This document shows positions 31,362-41,658 of a stretch of DNA of 44,187 nucleotides, piece after piece (positions within the stretch are counted from its first letter, which is position 1; each line of letters begins with the position of its first letter). Below the pieces are notes generated by a model that was not told the DNA's origin, made no database searches, and worked only from the letters and a program-made list of their open reading frames with translations. The stretch is from Clostridiales bacterium (GTDB taxonomy: Bacteria > Bacillota > Clostridia > Christensenellales > Aristaeellaceae), in the NCBI GenBank assembly GCA_012523405.1, contig JAAYIN010000027.1, positions 1 to 44,187 on the forward strand, read 5' to 3'. The position numbers and the translations under genes were made by a program.

Positions 31362-33359
31362 TCATTCGCTGACAATACGGTAATAGACCTTTGCTGTTAA
31401 GACGTAAACCGCTGTGTACAGCAGCGAAAATACGATGAATGTGACAATGGCACTGCCTGCAATCAGCGTAGTATTGGTCATCATCAGCAAGCGGAACATG
31501 CGTGTGATGCTTGGGAAGGCGAAGGCGATATGAATACCGGCGGTGACAAGCGGCAGGAAGAAAACAATCAGAATTTGAGAGCTGATGGAGCTCTTGATTT
31601 CCTTTTTGCTCAGCCCCACCTTTCGCATAATGCCATAGCGCGCTTTGTCCTCGTAGCCCTCGGAGATCTGCTTGTAGTAGACGATGAGGATCATTGCCAT
31701 CAGGAAGAGCGAGCCAAGGAACAAGCCGATAAATAAAAGCCCGCCATAGAGCCCCATGGATTCGTTTTTCCAGCCTGCTTTGCTTTCAATCGATACACTG
31801 CCGCCTGTTTCTGTATTGATTACAGCTCTTAACGCGGTTGAGAGAGCGCGGGTAAACGCGAGTTCGTCCTCGTTGCTTCCACTGATGTCAAAACAGAGGG
31901 CATGCCGGACTTGTGAAGCGTTCTTATTGTAGACATCAGCTTGCTGCGCAACAATTGTGTTGAAGGCATCCATGTCCTTCACGATGATGGTGATGCCATT
32001 GTAGATAGACGCCATGATTTCTTGTCCTGCATTGAAATCGCTGCCTGTTAAGTCTTTTTTGATAGTATAGGGGGTTCCCATGAGGGATAATGCAGGCTCA
32101 TTATAGGCATCGCGTGTTGTTTGAATCAAGATTTCTCCGTCGTTTAGCGTTTCGCTGGAGTTGCTGATACGGTTATAGTCTTCCAGTGTAAGGATATTCG
32201 AATAGTATATGCATTCCTCGGTCATCAGATTTTCAAGCGTCTGAGGAACATCAACTAAGAAAGCATCTCCTTGCCGATAGATGACGAAGCTAATATAGGT
32301 ATAATCCAGGTCGTTGCCTGAAATGAGATTTGCACGCTCAACCTCTGATTGGACGATTTCTTTGGCAGCGGGAACCTGATCGAAGTTGTCAAGCTCTACG
32401 GAGATATCAGTCCGCTGTCTTTTGTCAACGATGTCTTCTACACCAAACCATAGCGCAACGGTTGAAAATACGACCACCAAGACCATGGTGGAGAGAATGC
32501 AGATGTTGGCAAGTCCTGCTGCGTTTTGCTTCATGCGGTAAATCATGCCTGATACGCTGATGAAGTGATTGGTTTTGTAATAGAAGCGTTTATTCTTGCG
32601 CAGAATCTTCAGCACTGTGACGCTGCCTGCAATGAATAGCAGGTACGTGCCGATGATTACCAGTATGACTGCGATAAAGAAGGTGTACATGGACAAAATA
32701 GCATTGGTGATCGATACGCTGATGTAATAGCCTGCACCAAGCGAAATGACACCCAGTAGGGCGAGAAACCAACGTGATTTTGGTTCGCGTTCACCGACTT
32801 CGCCTGCATGGAGTAGATCAATCGGTTTTGCACGTTGGATTTGCCAAAGTGAGTTGATGGTGATCAGCACAAAGATGATGGCAATGTATGTGCAGGTTGT
32901 GATCAGCGAGGAGATGGAAATAGCGAACGTAAGAGCTGCGACTTCGCCTACTAATCTACATAATATGAGATATAGCAGCTTTTCAACCAACATGCCGCCA
33001 CCAAGACCCAACACCAGACTGACACTCAGGATGATCAAGGTTTCAAGGATGACGACGTGGCTGATATGCTTTTTCTCCATGCCAAGCACGTTGAAAAGAC
33101 CAAACTCTTTCTTGCGTCGCTTCATAAGGAAGCTATTGGTGTAGAATAGAAAGATCACACTAAAGATAACGGTGACAAATACGCCCAGCTCCAATGTAAA
33201 CGCAAGCGTTCCAGAGCCAACCCCCTCGTTTTCCGAGAGGGATAATATCATGTAGAGCATCGCGACGGTAATAATGGAAGTGAGTATATAAGGATAGTAA
33301 ATCTTGCGGTTCTTGCGGATATTGCTGAGCGCAAGGCGAGCGAAAATCCCCTTATGCAT
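31362..33359 (-). CDS. BceB-like FtsX-family ABC transporter permease
   Basis: A 665-residue permease of the peptide-antibiotic resistance type (BceB/VraG). Hydrophobic segments form the FtsX pattern: two helices near 20-75, more at about 105-300, then a large extracellular domain (about 320-530) that in this family senses or removes the antibiotic, and the last helices around 545-660. The stretch FLMKRRKKEFGLFNVLGMEKKHI near residue 75 and YGIMRKVGLSKKEIK near 590 are the typical cytoplasmic coupling loops. The ATG at 33359 has AGGTGG 8 bases upstream; GTG codons at 33371 and 33368 are alternatives. Its start overlaps the ATPase gene by 8 bp. Confidence 0.9.
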   Translation of the reverse strand: MHKGIFARLALSNIRKNRKIYYPYILTSIITVAMLYMILSLSENEGVGSGTLAFTLELGVFVTVIFSVIFLFYTNSFLMKRRKKEFGLFNVLGMEKKHISHVVILETLIILSVSLVLGLGGGMLVEKLLYLILCRLVGEVAALTFAISISSLITTCTYIAIIFVLITINSLWQIQRAKPIDLLHAGEVGEREPKSRWFLALLGVISLGAGYYISVSITNAILSMYTFFIAVILVIIGTYLLFIAGSVTVLKILRKNKRFYYKTNHFISVSGMIYRMKQNAAGLANICILSTMVLVVVFSTVALWFGVEDIVDKRQRTDISVELDNFDQVPAAKEIVQSEVERANLISGNDLDYTYISFVIYRQGDAFLVDVPQTLENLMTEECIYYSNILTLEDYNRISNSSETLNDGEILIQTTRDAYNEPALSLMGTPYTIKKDLTGSDFNAGQEIMASIYNGITIIVKDMDAFNTIVAQQADVYNKNASQVRHALCFDISGSNEDELAFTRALSTALRAVINTETGGSVSIESKAGWKNESMGLYGGLLFIGLFLGSLFLMAMILIVYYKQISEGYEDKARYGIMRKVGLSKKEIKSSISSQILIVFFLPLVTAGIHIAFAFPSITRMFRLLMMTNTTLIAGSAIVTFIVFSLLYTAVYVLTAKVYYRIVSE

Positions 33360-34119
33360 TTCTTGCACCACCTGACTGAATTAAGGTCAAAGTGTCGGAA
33401 ATTCGTTGGTAGAGCGCTTGGTTTGTATCGTCGCCGCGGTAGAGCTGGTGGAATACCTCGCCGTCCTTGATGAAAAGTACGCGGGAGGCGTGGCTGGCGG
33501 CCTTCACGGAGTGGGTCACCATCAATATGGTTTGCCCGTCGTTATTGATCGTGGAAAAAAGCTGCAAGAGCGCGTCGGTTGCGCGGCTATCCAGCGCTCC
33601 TGTGGGTTCATCGGCTAGAATGAGCTGAGGATTGGTAATCAGTGCGCGGGCGATAGCGGCACGCTGCTTTTGTCCGCCAGATACTTCATAGGGATATTTG
33701 GAAAGAATCTCGGTGATGCCAAGCTTTTGGGCGATGGGAGCGAGGCTCTTTTCCATCTTGGAATAGTTTTGCCCTGCCAGCACCAATGGCAAGAAGATAT
33801 TATCGCGGATTGAAAAGGTATCGAGCAGATTAAAATCCTGAAAAACAAAGCTGAGGTTCTCGCGCCTGAAAGCAGAGATTTCTTTCTCACTGATGCCTGT
33901 CAGGTTCTTTCCATTCAGCAGCGCCTCGCCGCGTGTGGGTTTGTCAAACGCTGCTAGGATATTGAGCAGCGTTGTTTTGCCGCTGCCGCTCTCGCCCATG
34001 ATCGCGACAAATTCACCGTTTTCGACTGTAAAGTTCACATCGCTTAGTGCCTGCACCTGATTGCCGCCGAAGCGAGTGGTATAAATTTTCTGCAAATGCG
34101 TTACTTCTAATATTGACAT
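33352..34119 (-). CDS. BceA-like ABC transporter ATP-binding protein
   Basis: A 255-residue MacB/BceA-type ATPase. Walker A is GESGSGKTT (residues 41-49), the Q loop is VFQDFNLLDTFSIRDN, the signature is VSGGQKQR near 146, Walker B is LILADEPTGALDSRA near 165 and the H loop is MVTHSVKAASHASRV near 200. Paired with the overlapping permease it should form a transporter for cell-wall-active peptides such as bacitracin-like antibiotics. The family is usually controlled by a BceRS two-component system; no such genes are in this window, although a BceR-like box lies upstream. AGGAGG is 7 bases before the ATG. Confidence 0.93.
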   Translation of the reverse strand: MSILEVTHLQKIYTTRFGGNQVQALSDVNFTVENGEFVAIMGESGSGKTTLLNILAAFDKPTRGEALLNGKNLTGISEKEISAFRRENLSFVFQDFNLLDTFSIRDNIFLPLVLAGQNYSKMEKSLAPIAQKLGITEILSKYPYEVSGGQKQRAAIARALITNPQLILADEPTGALDSRATDALLQLFSTINNDGQTILMVTHSVKAASHASRVLFIKDGEVFHQLYRGDDTNQALYQRISDTLTLIQSGGARNA

Positions 34120-34151
34120 AAAGTAGCCTCCTTTTGATTGAGTACATAGAT

Positions 34152-34180
34152 AGTATAACGGGTAATTGTGATCTCTACCA
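34152..34180 (-). promoter_or_regulatory. Possible promoter of the BceAB-like operon
   Basis: Minus strand TATACT (34157-34152) as -10, with a poor -35 (TGGTAG, 34180-34175) at 17 bp. A weak -35 is what an activator-dependent promoter would show. Confidence 0.5.
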
Positions 34181-34210
34181 TCGTTCTTTCTTACATTTTG
34201 ATTGGTTAAC

Positions 34211-34224
34211 TTACAATCTTGTAA
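34211..34224. promoter_or_regulatory. BceR-type response regulator box
   Basis: TTACA-ATCT-TGTAA matches the consensus TNACA-N4-TGTAA known for BceR-like regulators at every defined position. It is centred about 100 bp upstream of the BceA-like start codon and about 65 bp before the predicted -10 element, a place suited to activation. Confidence 0.65.
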
Positions 34225-34226
34225 CG

Positions 34227-34236
34227 TAATCGATTA
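34227..34236. promoter_or_regulatory. Candidate LacI-family operator 1
   Basis: TAATCGATTA, a perfect 10-bp palindrome with the central CG typical of LacI-family sites. A close variant lies at the LacI gene promoter (34491-34500). Confidence 0.45.
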
Positions 34237-34260
34237 AGTTCAGTGAGGGCTTAAATACTG

Positions 34261-34349
34261 CGAGAAAAAGCAAAGTGGAAAATCGACCGAAATGGCTCTT
34301 GTAAACACCACTTAAGTTGTACGATAACGATTTAGTTTGCTTTTTCTCG
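34261..34349. repeat. Long-spaced inverted repeat in the LacI upstream region
   Basis: CGAGAAAAAGCAAA (34261-34274) and TTTGCTTTTTCTCG (34336-34349) are perfect 14-bp inverted repeats 61 bp apart; inside, AAGTGG and CCACTT form another pair. No ORF is involved. Could be an RNA structure, a looping site or a mobile-element scar. Confidence 0.65.
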
Positions 34350-34456
34350 TCCAAATTTTGTCATAATTCTAATGATCAAAACATAGCTTGAAATGTCGCA
34401 AAAATTTGTTGGATAAAAAAAGTAATAGATAATCGCCACAATTTCTGACAAAACTA

Positions 34457-34500
34457 TTGACAAATGCCTAATGTGGGTGTTATAATTCCGTAAACGATTA
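34457..34500 (+). promoter_or_regulatory. Promoter of the LacI-transporter-GH3 locus with operator at +1
   Basis: TTGACA (34457-34462), an 18-bp spacer and TATAAT (34481-34486) with an extended -10 (TG-T). The palindrome-like TAAACGATTA (34491-34500) covers the expected start site, so the LacI protein probably represses its own gene. Confidence 0.8.
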
Positions 34501-34532
34501 AGTAACAAGAATACAGATTAAAGGAACAGATG

Positions 34533-35549
34533 ATGGTTACTTTAAAGATGATTGCCGACAAATGCGGTTACTCTACTGCTACGGTGAGTAAGGCGCTCAA
34601 TGATATGCCGGATATAAACATGGACACTGCACAGCGGATTCGTGATGTCGCAGAATCAATGGGATATATGCCCAATGCTGCAGCGCGAACACTTAAAACC
34701 AGTCGTTCTAAAATCATCGGATTATTTATGTTTTTTACATCCGGTACCATCTGGACACATGAGTATTTTAGCCGAATCGCAACCAGTATTCAAAACGTTT
34801 TAGAAAATGCAGGCTATGATATCGTCCCAATTCACTCCAATCGTGAAAACGATATCGGAAGCTACCGTGAATATTGTCGCTATCGTGGATATGACGGTAT
34901 CATTGTGATGAGCGCTGGCTTTGACAGTGCACAGCTGATGGATTTGGTAACAAGCAGCATTCCGCTGGTTACCGTGGATTATGCGTTTAACAACCGCTCG
35001 GCGGTACTATCTGATAATGAACAGGGCATGAACGATCTTGTGCGTTATATATGCAGCCAAGGGCACAGGCGGATTGCATTTATACACGGAGAGGATACCA
35101 CCGTTACCCGCGTTCGAATCGCCAGTTTTTATAAGGCGATTGAGGAACTGGGTATTATGGAAAGCGAGGTCTATGTGCGTGAGGGCATCTACAATGCCCC
35201 CGAATGCAGTGCAAAGATCACAGAAGAACTCCTAAACCTTCCGCTGCCGCCTACCTGCATCATTTATCCTGATGACTTTTCCTATATAGGCGGTATGAAC
35301 CAGATTCGAAAGCAAGGTCTCAAAATCCCTGCTGATATCAGCGTGGCGGGATATGACGGCATTCTCCTCTCGGAAGTGCTCCAGCCAAACCTCACCACCA
35401 TCAAGCAGGACACCGAGGGCATGGGTTACTATGCGGCCACTATGCTTTTGGAAGCGATTGAGAAACCGCGCACCTACATTTCCCGTCATGTCACGCGACC
35501 GTCGAGGCTTTTAACCGGCGGCTCTATAGCGGATATTCGCGGGAAATAG
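34533..35549 (+). CDS. LacI family transcriptional regulator
   Basis: A 338-residue repressor. The DNA-binding head is TLKMIADKCGYSTATVSKALND (helix-turn-helix, residues 3-24) followed by the hinge helix PNAAARTLKTSRSKIIGLF. The rest is the sugar-binding-protein-like effector domain (FIHGEDTTVTRVRIASF near 192, YPDDFSYIGGMNQIRKQGLKIPADISVAGYDGI near 248). It ends with a conserved-type RLLTGGSI tail. The ATG at 34533 is 7 bases from AAGGA; the ATG at 34530 is only 4 bases away. As the first gene it is the probable sugar-responsive regulator of the downstream transporter and glucosidase. Confidence 0.93.
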   Translation: MVTLKMIADKCGYSTATVSKALNDMPDINMDTAQRIRDVAESMGYMPNAAARTLKTSRSKIIGLFMFFTSGTIWTHEYFSRIATSIQNVLENAGYDIVPIHSNRENDIGSYREYCRYRGYDGIIVMSAGFDSAQLMDLVTSSIPLVTVDYAFNNRSAVLSDNEQGMNDLVRYICSQGHRRIAFIHGEDTTVTRVRIASFYKAIEELGIMESEVYVREGIYNAPECSAKITEELLNLPLPPTCIIYPDDFSYIGGMNQIRKQGLKIPADISVAGYDGILLSEVLQPNLTTIKQDTEGMGYYAATMLLEAIEKPRTYISRHVTRPSRLLTGGSIADIRGK

Positions 35550-35637
35550 AAAGCCTACACGGCATGGGTGCACCACTAATTTTGTTCCTTTGGCCTTAGG
35601 GAAGGCCTCAAAATATACTATAGGAGGATATCACTTT

Positions 35638-37440
35638 ATGAAGACACGGAAACTTCTAGCCTTGGCAATGGCATTGGTTATGATGCTAGGCGTTGCATCC
35701 ACAGCTTTCGCTGAAGATGCTGTTACCCAGCTCCCACGTAACGAAACATTGTACTTCGCTGGCCAACAATGGGGCACAGTAGCCACATGGAATCCCATCG
35801 GCGTTAACCAGAACAACGCAATGGCTACAACTGCTCAGGCAATCGGTAGCCGTACCATTATGTTTGAGACCCTTTACATGTACAACTTCATGGACGGTTC
35901 CATGACTCCTTTGCTCGCTGACGGCGACTATGCATGGAACGAAGAGTTGACTGAAATGACAGTTAAACTCAACGCTGCTGCAAAGTGGTCTGATGGCACA
36001 GCTGTTGTAGCTGATGACGTCGTAGCTACTTGGGATATTGCAATCAAAATCCAGAACGGTACCGCTACCAACTACGCTGCATACATCGCAGGCATCGAAG
36101 CTGTTGACGCATCTACCGTTTCCATCAAATCCGCTGTGAACGCTGAAGGCGCTCCTGTGAACCCACTAAAGGTTGTGGAGTTCCTAGGCAATGCTTTCAT
36201 CGCTCAAAAGGGCTGGATCGACACAGTTGTTGCTCGTAACAACGATGACGCAACTGCTATCCTAAACGACGCTGCAGAAGACGTTGTTTACTCCGGACCT
36301 TACACCAAGTTTGTATCCAATGACCAACAGGTTGTTCTCGTTCGCGATGACAATTACTGGGGCCAGGATGCTTCTATGTGGGGCAGCCTACCTGTTCCGA
36401 AGTACATTGCACACACCATCTTTGCTGATAACGCCGCTGGCGAAACTGCTTTCAAAGCAGGCGAAGTTGACGTTTGCCAACAGTTCCTACCCAACATCCA
36501 AGATCTATGGCTCAAAGATGAGCTGCCGATCTCTACCTACATGGAAGAAGCTCCCTACCAGGTTTGCTTGACCATGCCTACTGCTTGGTTCAACATGAAC
36601 ATCGCAGCTTGCAACAACGTAGCTCTTCGTAAGGCTATTGCTCTAGCAGTTGACTATGATTCCATCATTGCAAACGCTATGACCAATCAGAGCCCTACTT
36701 TCGCAGATGTTCCTCGTTCCATGATGAACCCCACTGCTGGTGAGCAGGCTCTATACGATCATGACGCAGTTGCTGACCTTCAGTGGGCAGGCAACGACGT
36801 TGCTGGCGCTATCGCTCTTCTTGACGAAGCTGGCATCGTTGATACAGATGGCGACGGCTGGCGTGAGCTAGACGGCGAAAAAGTTTCCTTGAACGCATGC
36901 TGCCCCAACGGCTGGTCCGACTGGCAGGCTGCTATGGAAATCGTTGCTGATGCTGGTAAGAACATTGGCGTAGAAATCACCACATTGTATCCTGAGTGGG
37001 CAATCTACCAGACAGTATTCACCAACCCCAACCAGACCGAATATTCCATCTTCATGTACTCTCCTGATGGCGCTGGCCCCGCACAACCTTGGGGACGTGT
37101 TCGTCAGTTCATGGGCGGCGACCTTATTGGCATCGAGAACAACTGGACAGGTAACTGGGGCCAGTACACCAATGCTCGCATTGATGAAATCCTTGCTGAA
37201 ATCCCGCTGACCACAGATGAAGCTGCACTAAATGCACTATACACCGAAGCAGTTGAAATCTATCTAACCGAAGTACCTAACTTCTCACTCATGTATCGTC
37301 CCGCTGTGTTCCATGAAGTGAACGAAAGCGTTTGGACTAACTACCCCGATGCAACTGACGGCCGTAACATCCCGCCGGCAGACTGCACCGATGGTTATGG
37401 TATTGCAGCTCTTTATGGTCTTGAGCTTGTTAATCCATAA
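35638..37440 (+). CDS. ABC transporter substrate-binding protein, family 5 (Opp/Dpp type)
   Basis: A 600-residue secreted binding protein. The signal peptide MKTRKLLALAMALVMMLG...AFA ends before EDAV, without a lipobox Cys. Family 5 features are ETLYMYNFMDGSMTPLLADGDYAWNEE near residue 80, KWSDGTAVVADDVVATWD near 118, and LRKAIALAVDYDSII near 335. Family 5 proteins bind peptides, but a subgroup binds beta-glucosidic di- and oligosaccharides; the GH3 gene and LacI regulator here favour sugars. The gene uses a distinctly optimised codon set (GCT, GTT, AAC, CTA), as for a highly made protein. A GGCCTT/AAGGCC hairpin (35593-35608) is in the 88-bp leader; AGGAGG is 9-10 bases before the ATG. Confidence 0.93.
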   Translation: MKTRKLLALAMALVMMLGVASTAFAEDAVTQLPRNETLYFAGQQWGTVATWNPIGVNQNNAMATTAQAIGSRTIMFETLYMYNFMDGSMTPLLADGDYAWNEELTEMTVKLNAAAKWSDGTAVVADDVVATWDIAIKIQNGTATNYAAYIAGIEAVDASTVSIKSAVNAEGAPVNPLKVVEFLGNAFIAQKGWIDTVVARNNDDATAILNDAAEDVVYSGPYTKFVSNDQQVVLVRDDNYWGQDASMWGSLPVPKYIAHTIFADNAAGETAFKAGEVDVCQQFLPNIQDLWLKDELPISTYMEEAPYQVCLTMPTAWFNMNIAACNNVALRKAIALAVDYDSIIANAMTNQSPTFADVPRSMMNPTAGEQALYDHDAVADLQWAGNDVAGAIALLDEAGIVDTDGDGWRELDGEKVSLNACCPNGWSDWQAAMEIVADAGKNIGVEITTLYPEWAIYQTVFTNPNQTEYSIFMYSPDGAGPAQPWGRVRQFMGGDLIGIENNWTGNWGQYTNARIDEILAEIPLTTDEAALNALYTEAVEIYLTEVPNFSLMYRPAVFHEVNESVWTNYPDATDGRNIPPADCTDGYGIAALYGLELVNP

Positions 37441-37456
37441 TTAGGTAATCGTGCTT

Positions 37457-37491
37457 GCAGCCATACGTCTGTTTATCAGGCGTATGGCTGC
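37457..37491 (+). other. Stem-loop between binding protein and permease genes
   Basis: GCAGCCATACG (37457-37467) and CGTATGGCTGC (37481-37491) form a perfect 11-bp stem with a 13-nt loop. No T run follows, so it is more likely an mRNA-stabilising or partial attenuation element that keeps the binding protein in excess over the membrane parts. Confidence 0.7.
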
Positions 37492-37536
37492 TCCCTTTAA
37501 GGTGTAAAATGCTTATTCGGGAAGGAAACAGAGCGT

Positions 37537-38541
37537 ATGAAGAGATACCAAAAGTACTTTACCAAAAAGATTATCTGGTTTATCGTTACACTGATTGTAG
37601 CACTCATATTGAATTTTATTTTACCCAGATTAATGCCTGCCGACCCTGTGGCGGCGATTACCGGTAAACTTGTCAGTGGATCAACAGATGCCACTGCATC
37701 AGCGCGTATCTATGAAAAATATCAAGAAGAATTTGGTACCAATAAACCCATGATAGAGCAATTCTTTATTTATATTGGGAACTTGCTAAAGGGCGATATG
37801 GGTACCTCTTTTGGTCAATACCCTCGAAAAGTGAATGATATCGTTGGATCAGCTATTTGGTGGACAATTGGTCTGCAACTGCCCGCCATCATTGTTGGCT
37901 GGCTTATTGGCAACGTATTAGGCGCATTAGCCGCTTATATTCGCAAAGGCTTTGATAAAGTTCTTATGCCTTTGTCGCTGTTTTTCAGTAGTGTTCCCGC
38001 CTTTGGTATGGCGGTTGTTTTGTTGGTTCTTTTTGCAGTTAATCTTAAAATCGCACCGGTATCAGGCGGATACGGGTTCGATATGATTCCGAATTTTAGT
38101 TGGGCATTTGTTTGGTCGGTGATTACTCACTACCAATTGCCATTCTGGTCTATTGTTTTGATTTCAATAGGCGGTCAAGCGATTGGCATGCGCTCAATGT
38201 CTATTTATGAGCTCAATGCAGACTACGTAAAATATGCTCGTTTCCTTGGTATTAAAGATAGAAAGATCGTCGGTTATGTGTTTAGAAACGCTATGCTCCC
38301 ACAGGTAACGGGACTTGCGCTTTCCATCGGCACAATGATTGGCGGTGCGTTGGTGGCAGAAATCATCTTCAGCTATCCGGGTCTTGGCTCGGTTATGTAT
38401 TCTGCAATCACCGCTGCGGACTATCCGCTTATTTCTGCAACCACTCTGATCATTACCATCATGGTATTGATCGTCACCTTTGTTTTAGACATTATCTATG
38501 CATTCATTGACCCGCGTGTCAAAGCTGCCCAGTTTGATTGA
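37537..38541 (+). CDS. ABC transporter permease, DppB/OppB type
   Basis: A 334-residue permease with a first membrane helix at about residues 12-32, then the extracytoplasmic loop with the family sequence [34 protein letters not shown], and five more helices. The EAA-type loop contacting the ATPase reads [26 protein letters not shown] near residue 230, and the end is the typical [12 protein letters not shown]. It is separated from the binding-protein gene by 96 bp holding a stem-loop, and from the next permease by 16 bp. Confidence 0.94.
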   Translation: MKRYQKYFTKKIIWFIVTLIVALILNFILPRLMPADPVAAITGKLVSGSTDATASARIYEKYQEEFGTNKPMIEQFFIYIGNLLKGDMGTSFGQYPRKVNDIVGSAIWWTIGLQLPAIIVGWLIGNVLGALAAYIRKGFDKVLMPLSLFFSSVPAFGMAVVLLVLFAVNLKIAPVSGGYGFDMIPNFSWAFVWSVITHYQLPFWSIVLISIGGQAIGMRSMSIYELNADYVKYARFLGIKDRKIVGYVFRNAMLPQVTGLALSIGTMIGGALVAEIIFSYPGLGSVMYSAITAADYPLISATTLIITIMVLIVTFVLDIIYAFIDPRVKAAQFD

Positions 38542-38557
38542 GGGGAGGTAGAAACGA

Positions 38558-39808
38558 ATGAAAAACACACTAAAACAGGTTTTCCACTCAGGTAAGTTTG
38601 TTGCCGGATTCGGTATTTTGGTTTTTATTTTGCTTTTGATGCTTATCTACCCACTCTTTAACCCGGGCAATCCGTTGGAGAGAATCGGTGTGGGTACATT
38701 TGCTGCGCCAGGTACATATGTATCGGTGTATGATAGCATTTCCGCTGAAAAAGAGATCTTGCGCCTGAGCGATGCAGATGATAAGCGCCTCGCTCAGATG
38801 ATGAGCATGGAAGATCGTGTGAGCATGATCGCTTGGTTTACGGCTATGGACATAGACGTTACCGGGCTTGACATGAACGATACCGATGCCCTGCTTGAAA
38901 TGTGGCGTGCCAACTATGACGACAGCGCTCGTCCAGCCGGCATGACCAAGTCAAAGCGTAACTTCTATGCACGTTTGAACAATACCATTAACGACGCTAG
39001 CACCGCAGAGGCGCTTAGCGTAACGGAAGTGGATCTCGCAACGGGCGAAGCGACAGATGTTGGACAGATTGGCAAGACTGATTATGTCAATATCAACGCA
39101 GTTGCCAATGTTAAAACGCTTCCTTTGGGTACAGATAACTTTGGCCGCGATGTGCTAAAAGAACTTGTTTCAGCATGCGGCACCTCTTTGATGATTGGTG
39201 TAATTGCAGGTATTGTTGCGACGATCATCGGATTGATGCTCGGTTTGCTAGCAGGCTACTTGGGCGGCGTTGTGGACGACATCATTATGTTTGTCACCAA
39301 TATTTTCACCGTTATCCCAAGCTTTGTGCTCCTGATCCTCATTTCCTACTCACTAGGTCAGGATCAGCGTGGCGCGTCAACGGTTGCTGTTGTTATTGGT
39401 TTAACCTCGTGGGTATGGACGACTCGTTCTGTACGTTCGCAGGTTATCAGCCTTAGAAACCGCGACCATGTCAACCTATCAAAACTCTCCGGGCATAGTG
39501 TCATGAAAATTATAATGAAGGATATCCTGCCCTACATTGCGAGCTATGTGGTCATGGCATTCATCCTTCAGGTCAGCTCAGGCATCCTTGCAGAAGCACA
39601 ATTGAGTCTGCTGGGTCTGGGACCAAAGACGACAGAAGTTCCTACACTGGGACTTATGATGAACTGGGCCATGCTCTATTCCGCACACCTCAACGGCTCA
39701 TGGTGGGCTTATTTCCCTGTCATTCTAACCATCGCGCTCATCTCGTTCTCGCTTAACCTGATGAACACTGGTTTGGATCAGGTGTTTAACCCCACTTTGA
39801 GGGATTAA
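38558..39808 (+). CDS. ABC transporter permease, DppC/OppC type, with a large external insertion
   Basis: A 416-residue permease, about 120 longer than usual (near 290-300). Helix 1 lies at about 15-33, followed by the NPGNP motif; then some 125 residues (about 55-180) form a hydrophilic, acidic insertion before the standard [29 protein letters not shown] start of the permease core. The coupling loop is [24 protein letters not shown] near 305, and the end is [23 protein letters not shown] lies 9 bases before the ATG. The insertion faces outside and would sit at the binding-protein docking side. Confidence 0.93.
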   Translation: MKNTLKQVFHSGKFVAGFGILVFILLLMLIYPLFNPGNPLERIGVGTFAAPGTYVSVYDSISAEKEILRLSDADDKRLAQMMSMEDRVSMIAWFTAMDIDVTGLDMNDTDALLEMWRANYDDSARPAGMTKSKRNFYARLNNTINDASTAEALSVTEVDLATGEATDVGQIGKTDYVNINAVANVKTLPLGTDNFGRDVLKELVSACGTSLMIGVIAGIVATIIGLMLGLLAGYLGGVVDDIIMFVTNIFTVIPSFVLLILISYSLGQDQRGASTVAVVIGLTSWVWTTRSVRSQVISLRNRDHVNLSKLSGHSVMKIIMKDILPYIASYVVMAFILQVSSGILAEAQLSLLGLGPKTTEVPTLGLMMNWAMLYSAHLNGSWWAYFPVILTIALISFSLNLMNTGLDQVFNPTLRD

Positions 39809-39821
39809 GGAGGACGGCGTA

Positions 39822-40821
<1,000 letters not shown>

Positions 40822-40832
<11 letters not shown>

Positions 40833-41646
40833 TGCCCTCAAAGAAAGACCTCTATGTTTAAGCGGTAAAGGCGTTACCAAAGTATTTGGCTCGGGCGATA
40901 AAGCAACGGTCGCAGTTGATCATGTTGATTTTGAGTTTCGCGAAGGCGAATTGATCAGTATTGTCGGCGAAAGCGGCAGTGGTAAAACGACGCTTTCAAA
41001 GATGCTTCTTGGACTGATCAGCGTTACAGAAGGCGAGGTCTTCTTTCAGGGAAAACCTCGAGACATTTCAAACCGTAAAAAGCGCCTTGAATATTGGAAG
41101 GGAATCCAAGCGATTTTCCAAGATCCGTTCTCATCCTTCAACGTCTTTTCAAAGATTGATGCGGTGTTATTGGACTGCATCCGCATGCGCGGTGGCGGCC
41201 ATCTATCAAAGGAAAAGAAAATTGAAATGATGACTGAGGCTTGCGGCTTTGTCAACCTGAAATATGAAGAACTGACCAACAAATACCCCTTTGAGCTTTC
41301 CGGCGGACAGATGCAGCGTCTGATGATTGCACGTATCTTCCTATTGAAGCCCAAAATCCTGCTAGCTGACGAACCCACCTCCATGATCGATGCTTGTTCT
41401 CGTGCAACCATTCTTGATATGCTCATGAATTTGCGCGACGAAATCGGCATGACCATTATTTTCATTACTCATGATATTGGTCTTGCTTACTATATTTCAG
41501 ACAGCGTCTATATCATGGAACACGGAAAATTCGTCGAAAAAGGCACGCCTGATGAGGTCATTTTGACACCGCAAGCAGAGTATACCAAGCGGCTTATCAG
41601 CGACGTTCCGAAAATCCACGAACCATGGGATCTATCAACAGTGTAA
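40822..41646 (+). CDS. ABC transporter ATP-binding protein, DppF/OppF type
   Basis: A 274-residue ATPase, partner of the preceding one. Walker [10 protein letters not shown] near residue 52, Q loop [11 protein letters not shown] near 96, signature LSGGQMQR near 157, Walker [18 protein letters not shown] near 176 (Met-Ile in place of Ala-Leu before the D-loop Asp) and H loop [11 protein letters not shown] near 213. The usual C-terminal Cys domain is short or absent. ATG 40822 is 9 bases after GAGGGAGG; the in-frame ATG at 40816 is too close. Confidence 0.94.
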
Positions 41647-41658
41647 TGAGGTGTAATA

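Noticed and set aside
35593-35619. A promoter directly before the Opp-type binding protein gene
   Set aside because: The TATACT is so close to the ribosome binding site that the transcript would start within it, and there is no -35 match; the gene is more likely read from the LacI promoter.
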